Shown here in pieces: positions 1 to 7,960 of a DNA stretch of 64,000 nt. Below the pieces are notes generated by a model that saw nothing but the letters and a program-made list of their open reading frames with translations, ran no database searches and was not told the origin of the DNA. The first letter of the stretch is position 1; the number at the start of each line of letters is the position of its first letter. Origin of the DNA: Bacillus sp. N1-1 (GTDB lineage: Bacteria; Bacillota; Bacilli; Bacillales; Guptibacillaceae); the NCBI RefSeq assembly GCF_009818105.1, contig NZ_CP046564.1:1054001-1118000 (forward strand). The letters run 5' to 3'. A program made the translations under genes and the position numbers.

Positions 1-1
1 A

Positions 2-196
2 CGAGCAGGGTTAACCGGGGTAAAATCAGCTATTTCGCCCATTTGTTTTATGATTAGTGCTGCTCTTAATCCATTAGGGTACTGGTTCGGGTTCCTTGGT
101 TTAACTAGTTTATTAGGTTCGATGCTGTTTCTATTTCTTGGGGCTTATTATGTTAAAGAGATGCAAGTGGAAGAAGTATCTAAAAAGGGGGGATGA
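2..196 (+). CDS. C-terminal end of a membrane transporter (partial)
   Basis: The reading frame is open from the window edge to a TGA at 194-196 and gives 64 residues. The visible part has two hydrophobic segments (ICFMISAALNPLGYWFGFLG and LLGSMLFLFLGAYYV) followed by a short charged tail, which is how many 12-helix major facilitator permeases end. The start and most of the protein lie outside the window, so substrate and family cannot be fixed. The next gene begins 1 bp after this stop, which suggests one transcript. Confidence 0.55.
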   Translation, partial: RAGLTGVKSAISPICFMISAALNPLGYWFGFLGLTSLLGSMLFLFLGAYYVKEMQVEEVSKKGG

Positions 197-197
197 A

Positions 198-389
198 ATG
201 AACTGGAAATCTTTTTTGGTCATCCTGTTGCTCATATGTCTTACGACGATGACCACGGTCGCTATTTATTTTATTAATAATAGAACGACTGAGTTCAATA
301 TTCCGGTAATTGTCTCCATGGTAGCTGGAGGCATGTTTGTCATACTAGCAATGGTGAGAAGAAAACATAAGGAAGAAGGAAGACGATGA
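198..389 (+). CDS. small two-helix membrane protein
   Basis: Sixty-three residues starting at ATG 198, directly after an AAGGGGGGATGA ribosome site that overlaps the upstream stop codon. The upstream in-frame ATG at 138 lies inside the transporter frame and has no ribosome site, so it was not used. Residues 5-25 and 33-52 are hydrophobic; the tail RRKHKEEGRR is basic, which predicts a cytoplasmic C-terminus. No family recognised. It overlaps the next gene by ATGA and is probably translated with it. Confidence 0.6.
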   Translation: MNWKSFLVILLLICLTTMTTVAIYFINNRTTEFNIPVIVSMVAGGMFVILAMVRRKHKEEGRR

Positions 390-631
390 AGTACATAAGA
401 GTAATGATCTTACTGATAGCTATTATGGCTACAAGCGGAATCGTTTGGCTCGGGTTTACAGGCGGCCATGAAGCTTTTTTCCGACTGTGCATCAGTATTG
501 CCGTCTTCGCCTCTCTCTGCTTTGTTTATATTGAAGAGAAAAAGAAGAAGCAGAAGAAGATAACGCTAATTTTTATAGCGCTTAGTCTTATTTCAATTAC
601 TACCGGAATCATGCAGTTAATGAACTGGTAG
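386..631 (+). CDS. small membrane protein, three helices
   Basis: Eighty-one residues, start ATG 386 overlapping the preceding stop by 4 bp, which implies translational coupling. Helices are visible at about 4-24, 30-48 and 58-78, with a lysine-rich loop (EEKKKKQKK) between the second and third. No domain recognised. It ends the small operon that begins with the transporter; a bidirectional hairpin terminator follows about 50 bp later. Confidence 0.6.
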   Translation: MKYIRVMILLIAIMATSGIVWLGFTGGHEAFFRLCISIAVFASLCFVYIEEKKKKQKKITLIFIALSLISITTGIMQLMNW

Positions 632-678
632 CATTGCAAAATAAGCAAAAATAGCGTGCAAATGATCCTTTATCATAC

Positions 679-714
679 AAAAAGGACGATCCCCAAATGG
701 ATTCATCCTTTTTT
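679..714. terminator. bidirectional terminator
   Basis: A-rich stem AAAAGGA.GATCC with loop CCAAAT and complementary GGAT..TCCTTTTTT. It sits between the small membrane protein operon (+) and the convergent ImmA/IrrE-like gene (-) and has a T-run on both strands. Confidence 0.7.
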
Positions 715-722
715 ACGTTCGT

Positions 723-1151
723 CTACTGTCCGTTTTGAAACTGTTGATCGATCTCGCGCAATAGATCATAGGATTCTTTTAAATGATCAGGAATCAATCT
801 GCGCCCATGTTCCCACGCATTTTCTTCGATTTCAGAAAGAAGCTGTTGCTGAACTTCCTCATCTTCATACATTAAAATGCGAAGGTCGTGCCTGTGTTTC
901 TTAAAGTCTAAATAATACCCAATTTCATGAAACAGAAGGATTAAAGCGATATTTTCTTCGGTTTCTTTTAGTTTAAAGTTCACTTTTGCTTGATAGCCGT
1001 TCATTTGTAAGTAGTTAAACTTAATCGTATTTGTCGATACGTTATAGCTCATTGGAGCGGTTAGCTCGTTGTTGAATTCATAGTTGATATCTAACTGATG
1101 CTCTTCTAGCGTGTCTTTAATGATTTTTTCGACGTCCCATATATATAACAT
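723..1151 (-). CDS. ImmA/IrrE-like metallopeptidase homologue with altered HExxH
   Basis: A 142-residue soluble protein. Residues 70-83 read ALILLFHEIGYYLDF, which lines up with the HExxH zinc helix of ImmA/IrrE-type peptidases (usually HELGHYLDF), but the second histidine is tyrosine. The middle part (residues 35-60) resembles the beta region that precedes this helix in the family. With one zinc ligand missing it may be a non-catalytic relative. It has its own poor ribosome site (AAAGGTAGTG) and no adjacent HTH repressor of the ImmR kind, so a mobile-element role is unlikely. Family assignment is by motif only. Confidence 0.5.
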   Translation of the reverse strand: MLYIWDVEKIIKDTLEEHQLDINYEFNNELTAPMSYNVSTNTIKFNYLQMNGYQAKVNFKLKETEENIALILLFHEIGYYLDFKKHRHDLRILMYEDEEVQQQLLSEIEENAWEHGRRLIPDHLKESYDLLREIDQQFQNGQ

Positions 1152-1246
1152 GTTTTTATCACTACCTTTTTGTGAAGCTTTTGCTAATGCCCTATTTTAA
1201 ACTATCCAACGTAATACTACCACTATTTATAATAGTTAAAACAGGT

Positions 1247-1276
1247 GAAGGGACATTTCAGCTGAAATGTCCCTTC
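1247..1276 (-). terminator. perfect 30-bp palindrome, terminator of the purine permease gene
   Basis: GAAGGGACATTTCAG followed directly by its exact reverse complement. It lies 8-38 bp downstream of the purine permease stop codon on the minus strand, followed there by ACCTGTTTT. On the plus strand it is followed by AAAA, so termination works mainly for the minus-strand gene. Confidence 0.65.
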
Positions 1277-1283
1277 AAAAACG

Positions 1284-2576
1284 TTAAAGAAAGATAAAAT
1301 AAAGAATAAATAAGCCACCGAGCGTATACATAATCGGGTGAACTTGCTTCCATTCTTTTTTCGCGATCATCGCAAAAGGATAAAGAATAAAGCCAAGTGC
1401 AATCCCTGTAGCAACGCTGAAAGTAAGAGGCATCATAATGATTGTCACAAATGCTGGGATAACCACTTCTAATCGGCTCCAATCAATCTGCTTTACCTCA
1501 GTTGCCATAAGGGCCCCGACGATGATTAGGGCTGGAGCAGTAACTTCAGGTGTTATGACGCCAAGAATAGGCGAGAAGAACAGCGCAATGAAGAAGCAGG
1601 CTGAGATAACGACAGATGTGAACCCAGTTCGGCCACCAACGGCAACCCCGGCAGAAGACTCTACGAAAGATGCAGTTGTTGATGTACCAAAGATTGCACC
1701 GACAACTCCTGATGTTGAGTCCGCAAGTAGGGCACGTCCTGCATTTGGAATTTGATTGTCTTTCATAAGACCAGCTTGACTGGCAACGGCGATAAGAGCA
1801 CCTGCTGTGTCGAAGAAAGCAACGAATAAGAACGTAAAAATAACGGCTAGAATCTCAGGTGTAAAGATATCTCCTAAATGCTGAAAGACCACGCCAAATG
1901 TTGGCTCAAGGCTTGGTACCTGTCCAACCACAGAAGTAGGAACTTGTACAAGGCCGATGATCATGCCAATTATCGTTGTAATCACAATTCCATAAAAGAT
2001 TCCGCCGCGAATGCCGCGAATCAACATCATCAGCGTAATAATAAATCCGAAAGCAGCTAACGCGGTTGTTGGCGTTGTCAGCTGTCCAATTGAAATGAAC
2101 GTTTCTTCATTTCCAACGACAATCCCTGCATTTTTCAGACCAACAAAAGCAATAAAAAAACCAATTCCGGCTGCAATGGCGTGCTTAAGGTCTTTTGGGA
2201 TCACGTTAATAATTTTCTCGCGGATTTTCAGTAAGCTAAGAATCATAAAGATAATACCGGCAATAAACACGCCTGTCAGAGCAATTTCCCAATCAATTCC
2301 CATTCCAATGACGACAGAGAAGGTGAAGAAAGAGTTAAGCCCCATGCTTGGTGCGATACCTACAGGGAAGTTAGCAAGAATTCCAATAAGCAAGGAGCCA
2401 ACAATCGCGGATAGAGCGGTGGCAGTAAAGAGCGCTCCTTTATCGATACCGGCTTCACTTAAAATAATAGGATTAACAACTAATATATAAGCCATGGATA
2501 AAAAGGTTGTTATCCCGGCTAACGTTTCTTTTCGATAATTCGTTTCCCGTTCTGTGAACTGGAAAAAGTTTTTCAT
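1284..2576 (-). CDS. pbuG: guanine/hypoxanthine permease, NCS2 family (PbuG type)
   Basis: Encodes a 430-residue polytopic membrane protein that imports purine bases, probably guanine and hypoxanthine, by proton symport. The N-terminus (NYRKETLAGITTFLSMAYIL) and the APSMGLNSFF and SSAGVAVGGRTGFTSV segments are typical of the AzgA/PbuG branch of the NCS2 family; 430 residues is the usual length. About 12-13 hydrophobic segments are present. The start is ATG 2576, preceded by CAGGAGGGTCTACC. Its leader holds a guanine-class riboswitch, which fits import of guanine for the salvage pathway and independently supports the substrate call. Confidence 0.9.
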   Translation of the reverse strand: MKNFFQFTERETNYRKETLAGITTFLSMAYILVVNPIILSEAGIDKGALFTATALSAIVGSLLIGILANFPVGIAPSMGLNSFFTFSVVIGMGIDWEIALTGVFIAGIIFMILSLLKIREKIINVIPKDLKHAIAAGIGFFIAFVGLKNAGIVVGNEETFISIGQLTTPTTALAAFGFIITLMMLIRGIRGGIFYGIVITTIIGMIIGLVQVPTSVVGQVPSLEPTFGVVFQHLGDIFTPEILAVIFTFLFVAFFDTAGALIAVASQAGLMKDNQIPNAGRALLADSTSGVVGAIFGTSTTASFVESSAGVAVGGRTGFTSVVISACFFIALFFSPILGVITPEVTAPALIIVGALMATEVKQIDWSRLEVVIPAFVTIIMMPLTFSVATGIALGFILYPFAMIAKKEWKQVHPIMYTLGGLFILYFIFL

Positions 2577-2606
2577 GGTAGACCCTCCTGATTCAAATAA
2601 AAAAAA

Positions 2607-2728
2607 CTCTGGCCAGAAACCAGAGCATCATCACAAGGAAATATGAAAAACTTCATAATTCCTTGTAGACAAGCCATTCTCGGTAGCTGGTAGAAACGTT
2701 CAGGCCCTATTCCTGAACTTATACAAGG
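2607..2728 (-). promoter_or_regulatory. guanine-class purine riboswitch with terminator
   Basis: Read on the minus strand, the aptamer spans 2728-2661. P1 is CCTTGTA/TACAAGG, J1/2 TAAGT, P2 GTTCAGG/CCTGAAC closing the ATAGGG loop, J2/3 GTTTCTACC, and the L3 GAGAATG loop. J3/1 reads TGTCTA, with the cytosine at the ligand-pairing position expected for guanine rather than adenine. Downstream, CTCTGG/CCAGAG (2607-2625) followed by eight T forms the terminator. The 3' strand of P1 can instead pair with TTCCTTG at about 2634-2640, an antiterminator. Ligand binding should switch off the permease. Confidence 0.92.
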
Positions 2729-2948
2729 TTTAGTCATATGATAAATTTATAACGAGAATCATAACAATGAAGAAAAGACGGGTCAATCGTTTTTGATAAT
2801 GTTTCAGTATTCATTGTTTTCTAATTTGCATTACAAATATAAAAATAAATAGGTAAATGTTAAAAATTATGTAATTTGTAAGAATACAAAACATTGAAGC
2901 CTATTATATGGTAATGTAAATATAAGACAAATATAGAGGGAGAGCGCT

Positions 2949-3119
2949 ATGTTGCTGCAGAACCTAGAAAACGAAATTCAGACGTTGCGAATGGTGCTTT
3001 ATGATCTGGGACAAGAAGTAGATGACTACTCAAACGGGAAAATTCTCCTGTTGAGTAAACGATTAGACGAGAAAATTATTCAGTATCAGAAGCTGAAAAA
3101 ATACAAGTGCCATCATTAA
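2949..3119 (+). CDS. Spo0E-like aspartyl-phosphate phosphatase
   Basis: A 56-residue protein starting at ATG 2949 after AGAGGGAGAGCGCT. Two helices are predicted, and the second holds the Spo0E signature SKRLDEKIIQY (residues 36-46), with the conserved S-x-x-L-D that attacks Spo0A-phosphate. Members remove phosphate from Spo0A and delay sporulation. Length (50-85 residues) and the two-helix hairpin fit the family. The gene is monocistronic, ending at a strong bidirectional terminator shared with glnA. Which phosphoprotein it acts on cannot be read from sequence. Confidence 0.85.
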   Translation: MLLQNLENEIQTLRMVLYDLGQEVDDYSNGKILLLSKRLDEKIIQYQKLKKYKCHH

Positions 3120-3140
3120 TAAACTTTCCATAAAACGCGA

Positions 3141-3176
3141 AAAGGAGCATCCTCTACTATGAGGATGCTCCTTTTT
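3141..3176. terminator. bidirectional terminator
   Basis: AAAGGAGCATCCTC, loop TACTAT, GAGGATGCTCCTTTTT. It is shared by the convergent Spo0E-like gene (+) and glnA (-). Confidence 0.85.
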
Positions 3177-3184
3177 GGGTTGTT

Positions 3185-4507
3185 CTATTTATTCATGTAG
3201 CGATCAACTTCCCATTGGCTTACCATAAGGGAATATTCGATCCATTCTTTTTCTTTTTCTTCGATATACACTTTAGAAGTATGGTCACCTAGAGCTTCCA
3301 TCACAACTTTATCTTCACGAAGTGACTTGATCGCTTCCTTCAAGTTTGTTGGAAGTGTTGGCACATCATCTGTGTCTACTTCATAAAGGTTACGTGTTTC
3401 TGGCGCACCAGCATCAAGATCGTGACGAATACCTTCAAGACCTGCATGAATAACAGCAGCAAGCGTTAGGTAAGGGTTAGCTGTTGGATCCGGGTTACGA
3501 ATCTCAAAGCGAGTACCCATTCCACGCGTTGTTGGAACGCGAATCATACAGCTTCGGTTAGAGTGAGACCATGCCACACTGACAGGTGCTTCATAACCAG
3601 GAACAAGACGCTTATAAGAGTTTACGTTCGGGTTCGTAATGGCTGCTAGGCCATTTGCATGGGAAAGGATACCAGCCATAAACTGTTTCATTGTTTTGGA
3701 AATGCCTTCTGGATCGTTTTCATCGTAAAACGCGCTCTCGCCATCAGTGAAAAGAGAAAGGTGACAGTGCATACCAGAACCATTTTCCCCAGCGATTGGC
3801 TTCGGCATGAACGTAGCATGGTAATCATGGCTTGTCGCAACGTCTTTTACAACGTTCTTAAACGTTTGGATGTTGTCAGCCGCTTTAATTACGCTATCGA
3901 AACGGAAGTTAATTTCATGCTGTCCTTGAGCTACTTCGTGGTGGGAAGCTTCCATTTCAAAACCGAATTTCTTAAGTGTACGTACGATATCACGACGTAC
4001 TTGATCACCTTTATCTTTAGGGGAAGCATCGAAATAACCTGCGCGGTCATTCATTTTGCGAATTGGATAACCGTCTTTATCTAGCTTGAAAAGGAAGAAT
4101 TCTGGTTCTGGTCCAACGTTAACCGTATAGCCCATATCTTCTGCTTCCTTCATCGCTCTTTTCAAAATGTAACGTGGGTCACCTTCGAATGGTTGACCGT
4201 CGGGAGTATGAATGTCGCAAATAAAGCGAGCGATACAATCCTGATCAACAGCGTCCGGTAGGACTTTGAATGTTTCAAGGTCAGGGAAGAGGTACATATC
4301 ACTTTCCTGGATATCAGAGAAACCAGCAATGGAAGAGCTGTCAAACATTGCTTCGTTGTTCATAACACTTTCCAACTCTTCAATTGGAAGTTCAACGTTC
4401 TTCGTTTCACCAAGCATGTCCGTAAATTCAAGACGAATAAATTCGACTTTCTTTTCTTTTGCTTCCTTCATGATGTCCTGTTGAATACTATTCTTTGTTA
4501 ATGTCAT
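3185..4507 (-). CDS. glnA: glutamine synthetase, type I, variant lacking the feedback arginine
   Basis: A 440-residue cytoplasmic enzyme that makes glutamine from glutamate, ammonia and ATP. Family motifs are present in order: FEGDPR (about 105), the metal-binding PEPEFFLF (about 130), EASHHEVAQGQHE (about 182), NGSGMHCH (about 240), NPNVNSYKRLVPGYEAP (about 292) and the R-x-RNPDPTANPYL region (about 338). The adenylylation loop of proteobacterial enzymes is absent. Against Bacillus subtilis GlnA the segment GSSIEGFVRI reads SSSIAGFSDI, so the residue equal to Arg62, needed there for glutamine feedback, is aspartate. No glnR precedes it, unlike the usual glnRA operon, so it may be a second synthetase. 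Confidence 0.92.
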   Translation of the reverse strand: MTLTKNSIQQDIMKEAKEKKVEFIRLEFTDMLGETKNVELPIEELESVMNNEAMFDSSSIAGFSDIQESDMYLFPDLETFKVLPDAVDQDCIARFICDIHTPDGQPFEGDPRYILKRAMKEAEDMGYTVNVGPEPEFFLFKLDKDGYPIRKMNDRAGYFDASPKDKGDQVRRDIVRTLKKFGFEMEASHHEVAQGQHEINFRFDSVIKAADNIQTFKNVVKDVATSHDYHATFMPKPIAGENGSGMHCHLSLFTDGESAFYDENDPEGISKTMKQFMAGILSHANGLAAITNPNVNSYKRLVPGYEAPVSVAWSHSNRSCMIRVPTTRGMGTRFEIRNPDPTANPYLTLAAVIHAGLEGIRHDLDAGAPETRNLYEVDTDDVPTLPTNLKEAIKSLREDKVVMEALGDHTSKVYIEEKEKEWIEYSLMVSQWEVDRYMNK

Positions 4508-4548
4508 GGATTAAATAACCTCACCTTTAATTTTTTTGTTAGTGTTCA

Positions 4549-4598
4549 TTCTAATGATATTTACAGATAATTGTGTTTTTATGTAAGAATTCCTAACA
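4549..4598 (-). promoter_or_regulatory. GlnR/TnrA operator upstream of glnA
   Basis: Positions 4582-4598 read TGTAAGAATTCCTAACA, an exact match to the 17-bp GlnR/TnrA consensus TGTNA-N7-TNACA. A second weaker copy at 4549-4565 (TTCTA-N7-TTACA) has one perfect half-site and lies 33 bp away, about three helical turns, on the glnA-proximal side. Nitrogen-responsive control is inferred. Confidence 0.8.
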
Positions 4599-4797
4599 TA
4601 AAAGTTCAACACGAAATGATGACTTGAATATGTGTGTATTAATAACCTTAGTCAGAGCGGAATAAACCACTATTTCTTTTGAAATTTTTACTAATTCATT
4701 CTGAAAACGTTAACAAAACCGTAGGAATAACGTTTCTAAAATACAAAATGATTAAAAGAATATAGACAAGTGGTAAGGAAGGTGCTATCATTCTAAA

Positions 4798-4812
4798 TGA
4801 TAATGAATCTCA
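4798..4812 (+). promoter_or_regulatory. Fur box of the siderophore uptake operon
   Basis: TGATAATGAATCTCA matches the 7-1-7 Fur consensus TGATAAT-N-ATTATCA at 12 of 14 positions; a further partial repeat (AATATCAT) follows. It lies about 25 bp before the start of the siderophore-binding protein, so iron-bound Fur should repress the whole cluster. Confidence 0.75.
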
Positions 4813-4836
4813 ATATCATCCTGGGGGGTACATACA

Positions 4837-5799
4837 ATGAAAGTTACAAATAAGAGAATTACTCTTATTCTGATGTTAATGCTCGTTCTTATACTAGCTG
4901 CTTGTGGAAATGAGAACAAAAAGAGTGATTCAAGTGAAGGAGAAAGCAGTGAAGAGATGAAAACCTTCACGTTACCTGATGGGCAGGAGTTCGATATTCC
5001 CAAGAACCCAGAACGAATTGTAGCAACGGATTACGTTGGTTATTTTCTAGCCCTTGGAATTACGCCAGTAGGAGCTCCAGATCAATTTGTTCTTGATAAC
5101 CCTTATTTCACAGAAGAGCAAATCGCTGACATTGAAGATATCGGCACGCCACCTTCAGTAGAGAAGGTAACATCATTAGATCCAGATTTAATTATCGTTA
5201 CGGATCAAGAACAATATGATTTACTATCAAAAATTGCGCCAACTGTGCTTATGCCATTTGGAACATATGATTCTTTAGATGAAGAAGTAACTGCTATGGG
5301 AGAAATTGCAGGCAAAGAGCAAGAAGCGAAAGAGTGGATCAAGCAATTTGATGAAAAAGCAGCAGCAGCACGGGAAGAATTAGACGGCGTCATTGGTGAA
5401 GATGAGACGGTCGGAATTTATGAAGTGCAAACAAAGGATTTCTATGTATTTGGTGATAACTTTGGACGCGGTGGTCAGGTCATTTATGATGCTCTAGAAT
5501 TAAAGGCCCCTGAGAAGATTCAAAAGGACGTCATCGAAGGCGACAACTGGAAGAAGATATCACTTGAAGTATTACCCGAATATGCGGCAGATCATATGTT
5601 TTATACCGAGTATGCCGCTGAGGATAATCAAGATGTGCTAAAGGAAACGAAAGAAAGTGCTCTATGGCAGAATCTAGACGCTGTGAAGAACGGTCATCTC
5701 TATGAAATGAAATTTGAGGACATGTATTATTATGATCCAATCGCAGTAGAAGGACAGCTCGATTTGATCGTCAACAAGTTAAAAGAAAATAATAAGTAA
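4837..5799 (+). CDS. ferric siderophore-binding lipoprotein of an ABC importer
   Basis: A 320-residue lipoprotein: a hydrophobic signal ending in the lipobox LAAC (Cys23), a Ser/Glu-rich linker, then a periplasmic-binding-protein fold of the FecB/FhuD type. The two lobes are recognisable from NPERIVATDYVGYFLALGITPVG (lobe 1) and VGIYEVQTKDFYVFGDNFGRGG (lobe 2), joined by a long helix near LDPDLIIVT. Proteins of this class carry iron-hydroxamate or citrate-type siderophores to FecCD permeases. A Fur box lies upstream and two permeases and an ATPase follow. The chelate cannot be named; the layout recalls B. subtilis YfiY/YfiZ/YfhA. Confidence 0.88.
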   Translation: MKVTNKRITLILMLMLVLILAACGNENKKSDSSEGESSEEMKTFTLPDGQEFDIPKNPERIVATDYVGYFLALGITPVGAPDQFVLDNPYFTEEQIADIEDIGTPPSVEKVTSLDPDLIIVTDQEQYDLLSKIAPTVLMPFGTYDSLDEEVTAMGEIAGKEQEAKEWIKQFDEKAAAAREELDGVIGEDETVGIYEVQTKDFYVFGDNFGRGGQVIYDALELKAPEKIQKDVIEGDNWKKISLEVLPEYAADHMFYTEYAAEDNQDVLKETKESALWQNLDAVKNGHLYEMKFEDMYYYDPIAVEGQLDLIVNKLKENNK

Positions 5800-5805
5800 A
5801 TAAGA

Positions 5806-5836
5806 AGTCCTGGTGCCAGGCACCGGGACTTTTTTC
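5806..5836 (+). terminator. intra-operon terminator
   Basis: AGTCCTGGTGCC, one-base loop A, GGCACCGGGACT, then TTTTTT. It separates the binding protein gene from the permease genes and probably lowers permease expression relative to the lipoprotein. The upper stem GGTGCCAGGCACC is close to the core of the dispersed repeat described elsewhere in this window. Confidence 0.8.
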
Positions 5837-5861
5837 AATACATAAAGCAAGGAGTCTTCAC

Positions 5862-6914
5862 ATGTCTAAGAAAGCTGAACCGATGGCAAATACAATAGAA
5901 AATCAGCTCGCCATTCAATCGCGACCCGTCACGGCGATGCTCATTCTTGTTGCAGGAAGTGCGGCCCTCATTCTGAGTCTAGGACTATCGATCGCACTTG
6001 GAGCGGCAGATATTAAGTTGATGACAGTCTGGCAAGCGATTTTTCAATTTGATGCAACTTCAACAGAACATTCGATCATTCGTGAGTTTCGAATGCCTCG
6101 CTCAGTTGCCGACATCTTAATTGGCGCAAGTTTCGCAGTAGCTGGAGCGATCATGCAGGGAGTGACTCGAAATCCTCTTGCTGACTCCGGGTTACTTGGA
6201 TTAAATGCAGGGGCAACCTTGATGATTGCGCTTAGTTTTGCCTTTTTCCCGGGTCTTTCCTATACCAACCTGATGTTCTTTTCTTTCGTTGGTGCTGGGA
6301 TCGGGGCCACACTTGTTTTCGGTATCGGTTCTCTCTCTCGAAATGGTCTATCACCGATTCGTTTAGTCCTAGCAGGGGCTGCGGTTAGTGCACTTTTTAC
6401 CGCAGTTAGTGAAGGCGTTGCCATACATTTTCAACTCTCACAGAATCTTGCCTTTTGGTTTGCTGGAGGAACAGCTGGTTTGAAATGGCCACAAATTCAA
6501 ATTTTATTGCCTTGGATCGTGATTGCGCTTATTGTGGCACTGTTTCTTTCCAAGTCTATTTCGCTACTCAGTCTTGGGGAAGATGTGGCTGTAGGTCTTG
6601 GGCAGCGCACAAAATTAATCAAAGCGCTTGCTGCAGTGGTTGTCCTCGTGCTTGCCGGAGCTGCCGTATCAGCAGTTGGACCAATTGGGTTTGTAGGTCT
6701 TGTGATTCCTCATATCGCAAGGTTTCTTGTTGGTGTCGATTACAGATGGATTGTCCCATGCTCGGCTGTTCTTGGGGGTTTATTTATGATTGTTGCTGAT
6801 ATGGGAGCTAGGCTGATTAACGCGCCGTATGAAACACCGATTGGTGCTATTTTCGCTCTCGTCGGTGTCCCTTTCTTTCTTTATGTAGCTAGACGTGAAG
6901 GGAGGGAGTTGTGA
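5862..6914 (+). CDS. FecCD-family siderophore permease, first subunit
   Basis: A 350-residue integral membrane protein with about ten helices. Motifs of the family are clear: REFRMPRSVADILIGASFA (about 74), GAIMQGVTRNPLADSGLLG (about 97), and the conserved GPIGFVGLVIPHIARFLVG near residue 275 that contacts the ATPase. It pairs with the next gene product to form the heterodimeric channel. The start ATG 5862 follows AAGCAAGGAGTCTTCAC. It follows a partial terminator and overlaps the next gene's start region, so the two permeases are coupled. Confidence 0.9.
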   Translation: MSKKAEPMANTIENQLAIQSRPVTAMLILVAGSAALILSLGLSIALGAADIKLMTVWQAIFQFDATSTEHSIIREFRMPRSVADILIGASFAVAGAIMQGVTRNPLADSGLLGLNAGATLMIALSFAFFPGLSYTNLMFFSFVGAGIGATLVFGIGSLSRNGLSPIRLVLAGAAVSALFTAVSEGVAIHFQLSQNLAFWFAGGTAGLKWPQIQILLPWIVIALIVALFLSKSISLLSLGEDVAVGLGQRTKLIKALAAVVVLVLAGAAVSAVGPIGFVGLVIPHIARFLVGVDYRWIVPCSAVLGGLFMIVADMGARLINAPYETPIGAIFALVGVPFFLYVARREGREL

Positions 6915-7948
6915 TGAATATCGACTCTTTATTTCATGTACAGCGGAAAAGAAACCGCAAGCGCTATGTGATAATGGGTATTTTCCTCTTCCTCATCATT
7001 GCGACCTTTTTTATTAGCTTAAATACAGGATTAACGAAATTAAGTCCTGGCGAGGTAGTGAAAACGTTGTTTGGCAGTGGTACAGAGAAGCAGTCGTTAA
7101 TATTATTTGAATTTCGCTTGCCACGAATCGTTATTGCCATTCTTGTCGGCGCCGGGCTAGCGGTATCTGGCTGTATCCTTCAGGGGATTTCACGTAATGC
7201 TCTTGCAGATCCGGGAATACTCGGAATCAATAGTGGGGCCGCTTTAATGGTTGTTCTATTTATCTCCTTTTTCCCAAAAACGACGGATGCGCCTATTCTC
7301 CTTATGCCGTTTCTAGCGTTAATTGGCGGGTGTATCACGGCAATCATTATCTATGCGCTTTCGTACAGCAAAAGAGAAGGGTTAATGCCACAGCGATTGA
7401 TTTTAAATGGGATAGCTGTCGCTGCAGGGATCAGTGCTCTTATCACGATTTTAACGCTTCGGATGGATCCATTTGATTATCAGTTTATTGCTGTTTGGCT
7501 TGCTGGGAAGATCTGGGGAACAACGTGGGTTCATGTTCTTACGTTACTACCGTGGATCATTGGTTTATTTACGTTGATTTTCTATAAAGCTAGAACGCTA
7601 GATGGATTGAATTTTGGGGAAAAGCTTGCGACCGGGATGGGCGTGAAAGTAGAAAAAGAGCGTTTCTTGCTCCTTGGCACTTCGGTTGCACTTGCGTCTG
7701 CATGCGTGTCTGTTAGCGGAGGGATTGGTTTCGTTGGTCTTGTTGGACCACATCTTGCACGACAGTTAGTTGGAAATGATCATCGCTTCCTATTACCACT
7801 GTCGGCACTTGCTGGTGGACTTGTTCTTTTAGTAGCTGATACTATTGGTCGAACAATCCTTGCGCCGTCTGAGATTCACGCTGGGATTATGGTTGCAATT
7901 ATAGGTGCCCCGTACTTTTTATATTTACTTGCTCGAGCAAAAGCTTAG
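6914..7948 (+). CDS. FecCD-family siderophore permease, second subunit
   Basis: A 344-residue membrane protein homologous to the upstream permease (EFRLPRIVIAILVGAGLA, GCILQGISRNALADPG, GGIGFVGLVGPHLARQLVG). A GTG at 6911 is also in frame, but ATG 6914 sits 8 bp from the GGAGGGAG site and is preferred; it overlaps the previous stop codon by one base. Two different FecCD subunits are normal for FhuBG/FeuBC-type importers. The stop is followed within 13 bp by the reductase gene. Confidence 0.9.
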   Translation: MNIDSLFHVQRKRNRKRYVIMGIFLFLIIATFFISLNTGLTKLSPGEVVKTLFGSGTEKQSLILFEFRLPRIVIAILVGAGLAVSGCILQGISRNALADPGILGINSGAALMVVLFISFFPKTTDAPILLMPFLALIGGCITAIIIYALSYSKREGLMPQRLILNGIAVAAGISALITILTLRMDPFDYQFIAVWLAGKIWGTTWVHVLTLLPWIIGLFTLIFYKARTLDGLNFGEKLATGMGVKVEKERFLLLGTSVALASACVSVSGGIGFVGLVGPHLARQLVGNDHRFLLPLSALAGGLVLLVADTIGRTILAPSEIHAGIMVAIIGAPYFLYLLARAKA

Positions 7949-7960
7949 GAGGAACGCGAT

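Noticed and set aside
656..904. 82-codon plus-strand frame
   Set aside because: It runs antisense through the ImmA/IrrE-like gene and across a terminator, and has no ribosome site.
1438..2490. Plus-strand frames opposite the purine permease
   Set aside because: They mirror the codon pattern of the real minus-strand gene and lack ribosome sites.
2821..2948. Possible second riboswitch upstream of the Spo0E-like gene
   Set aside because: Only AT-rich sequence with no conserved aptamer elements or terminator is present.
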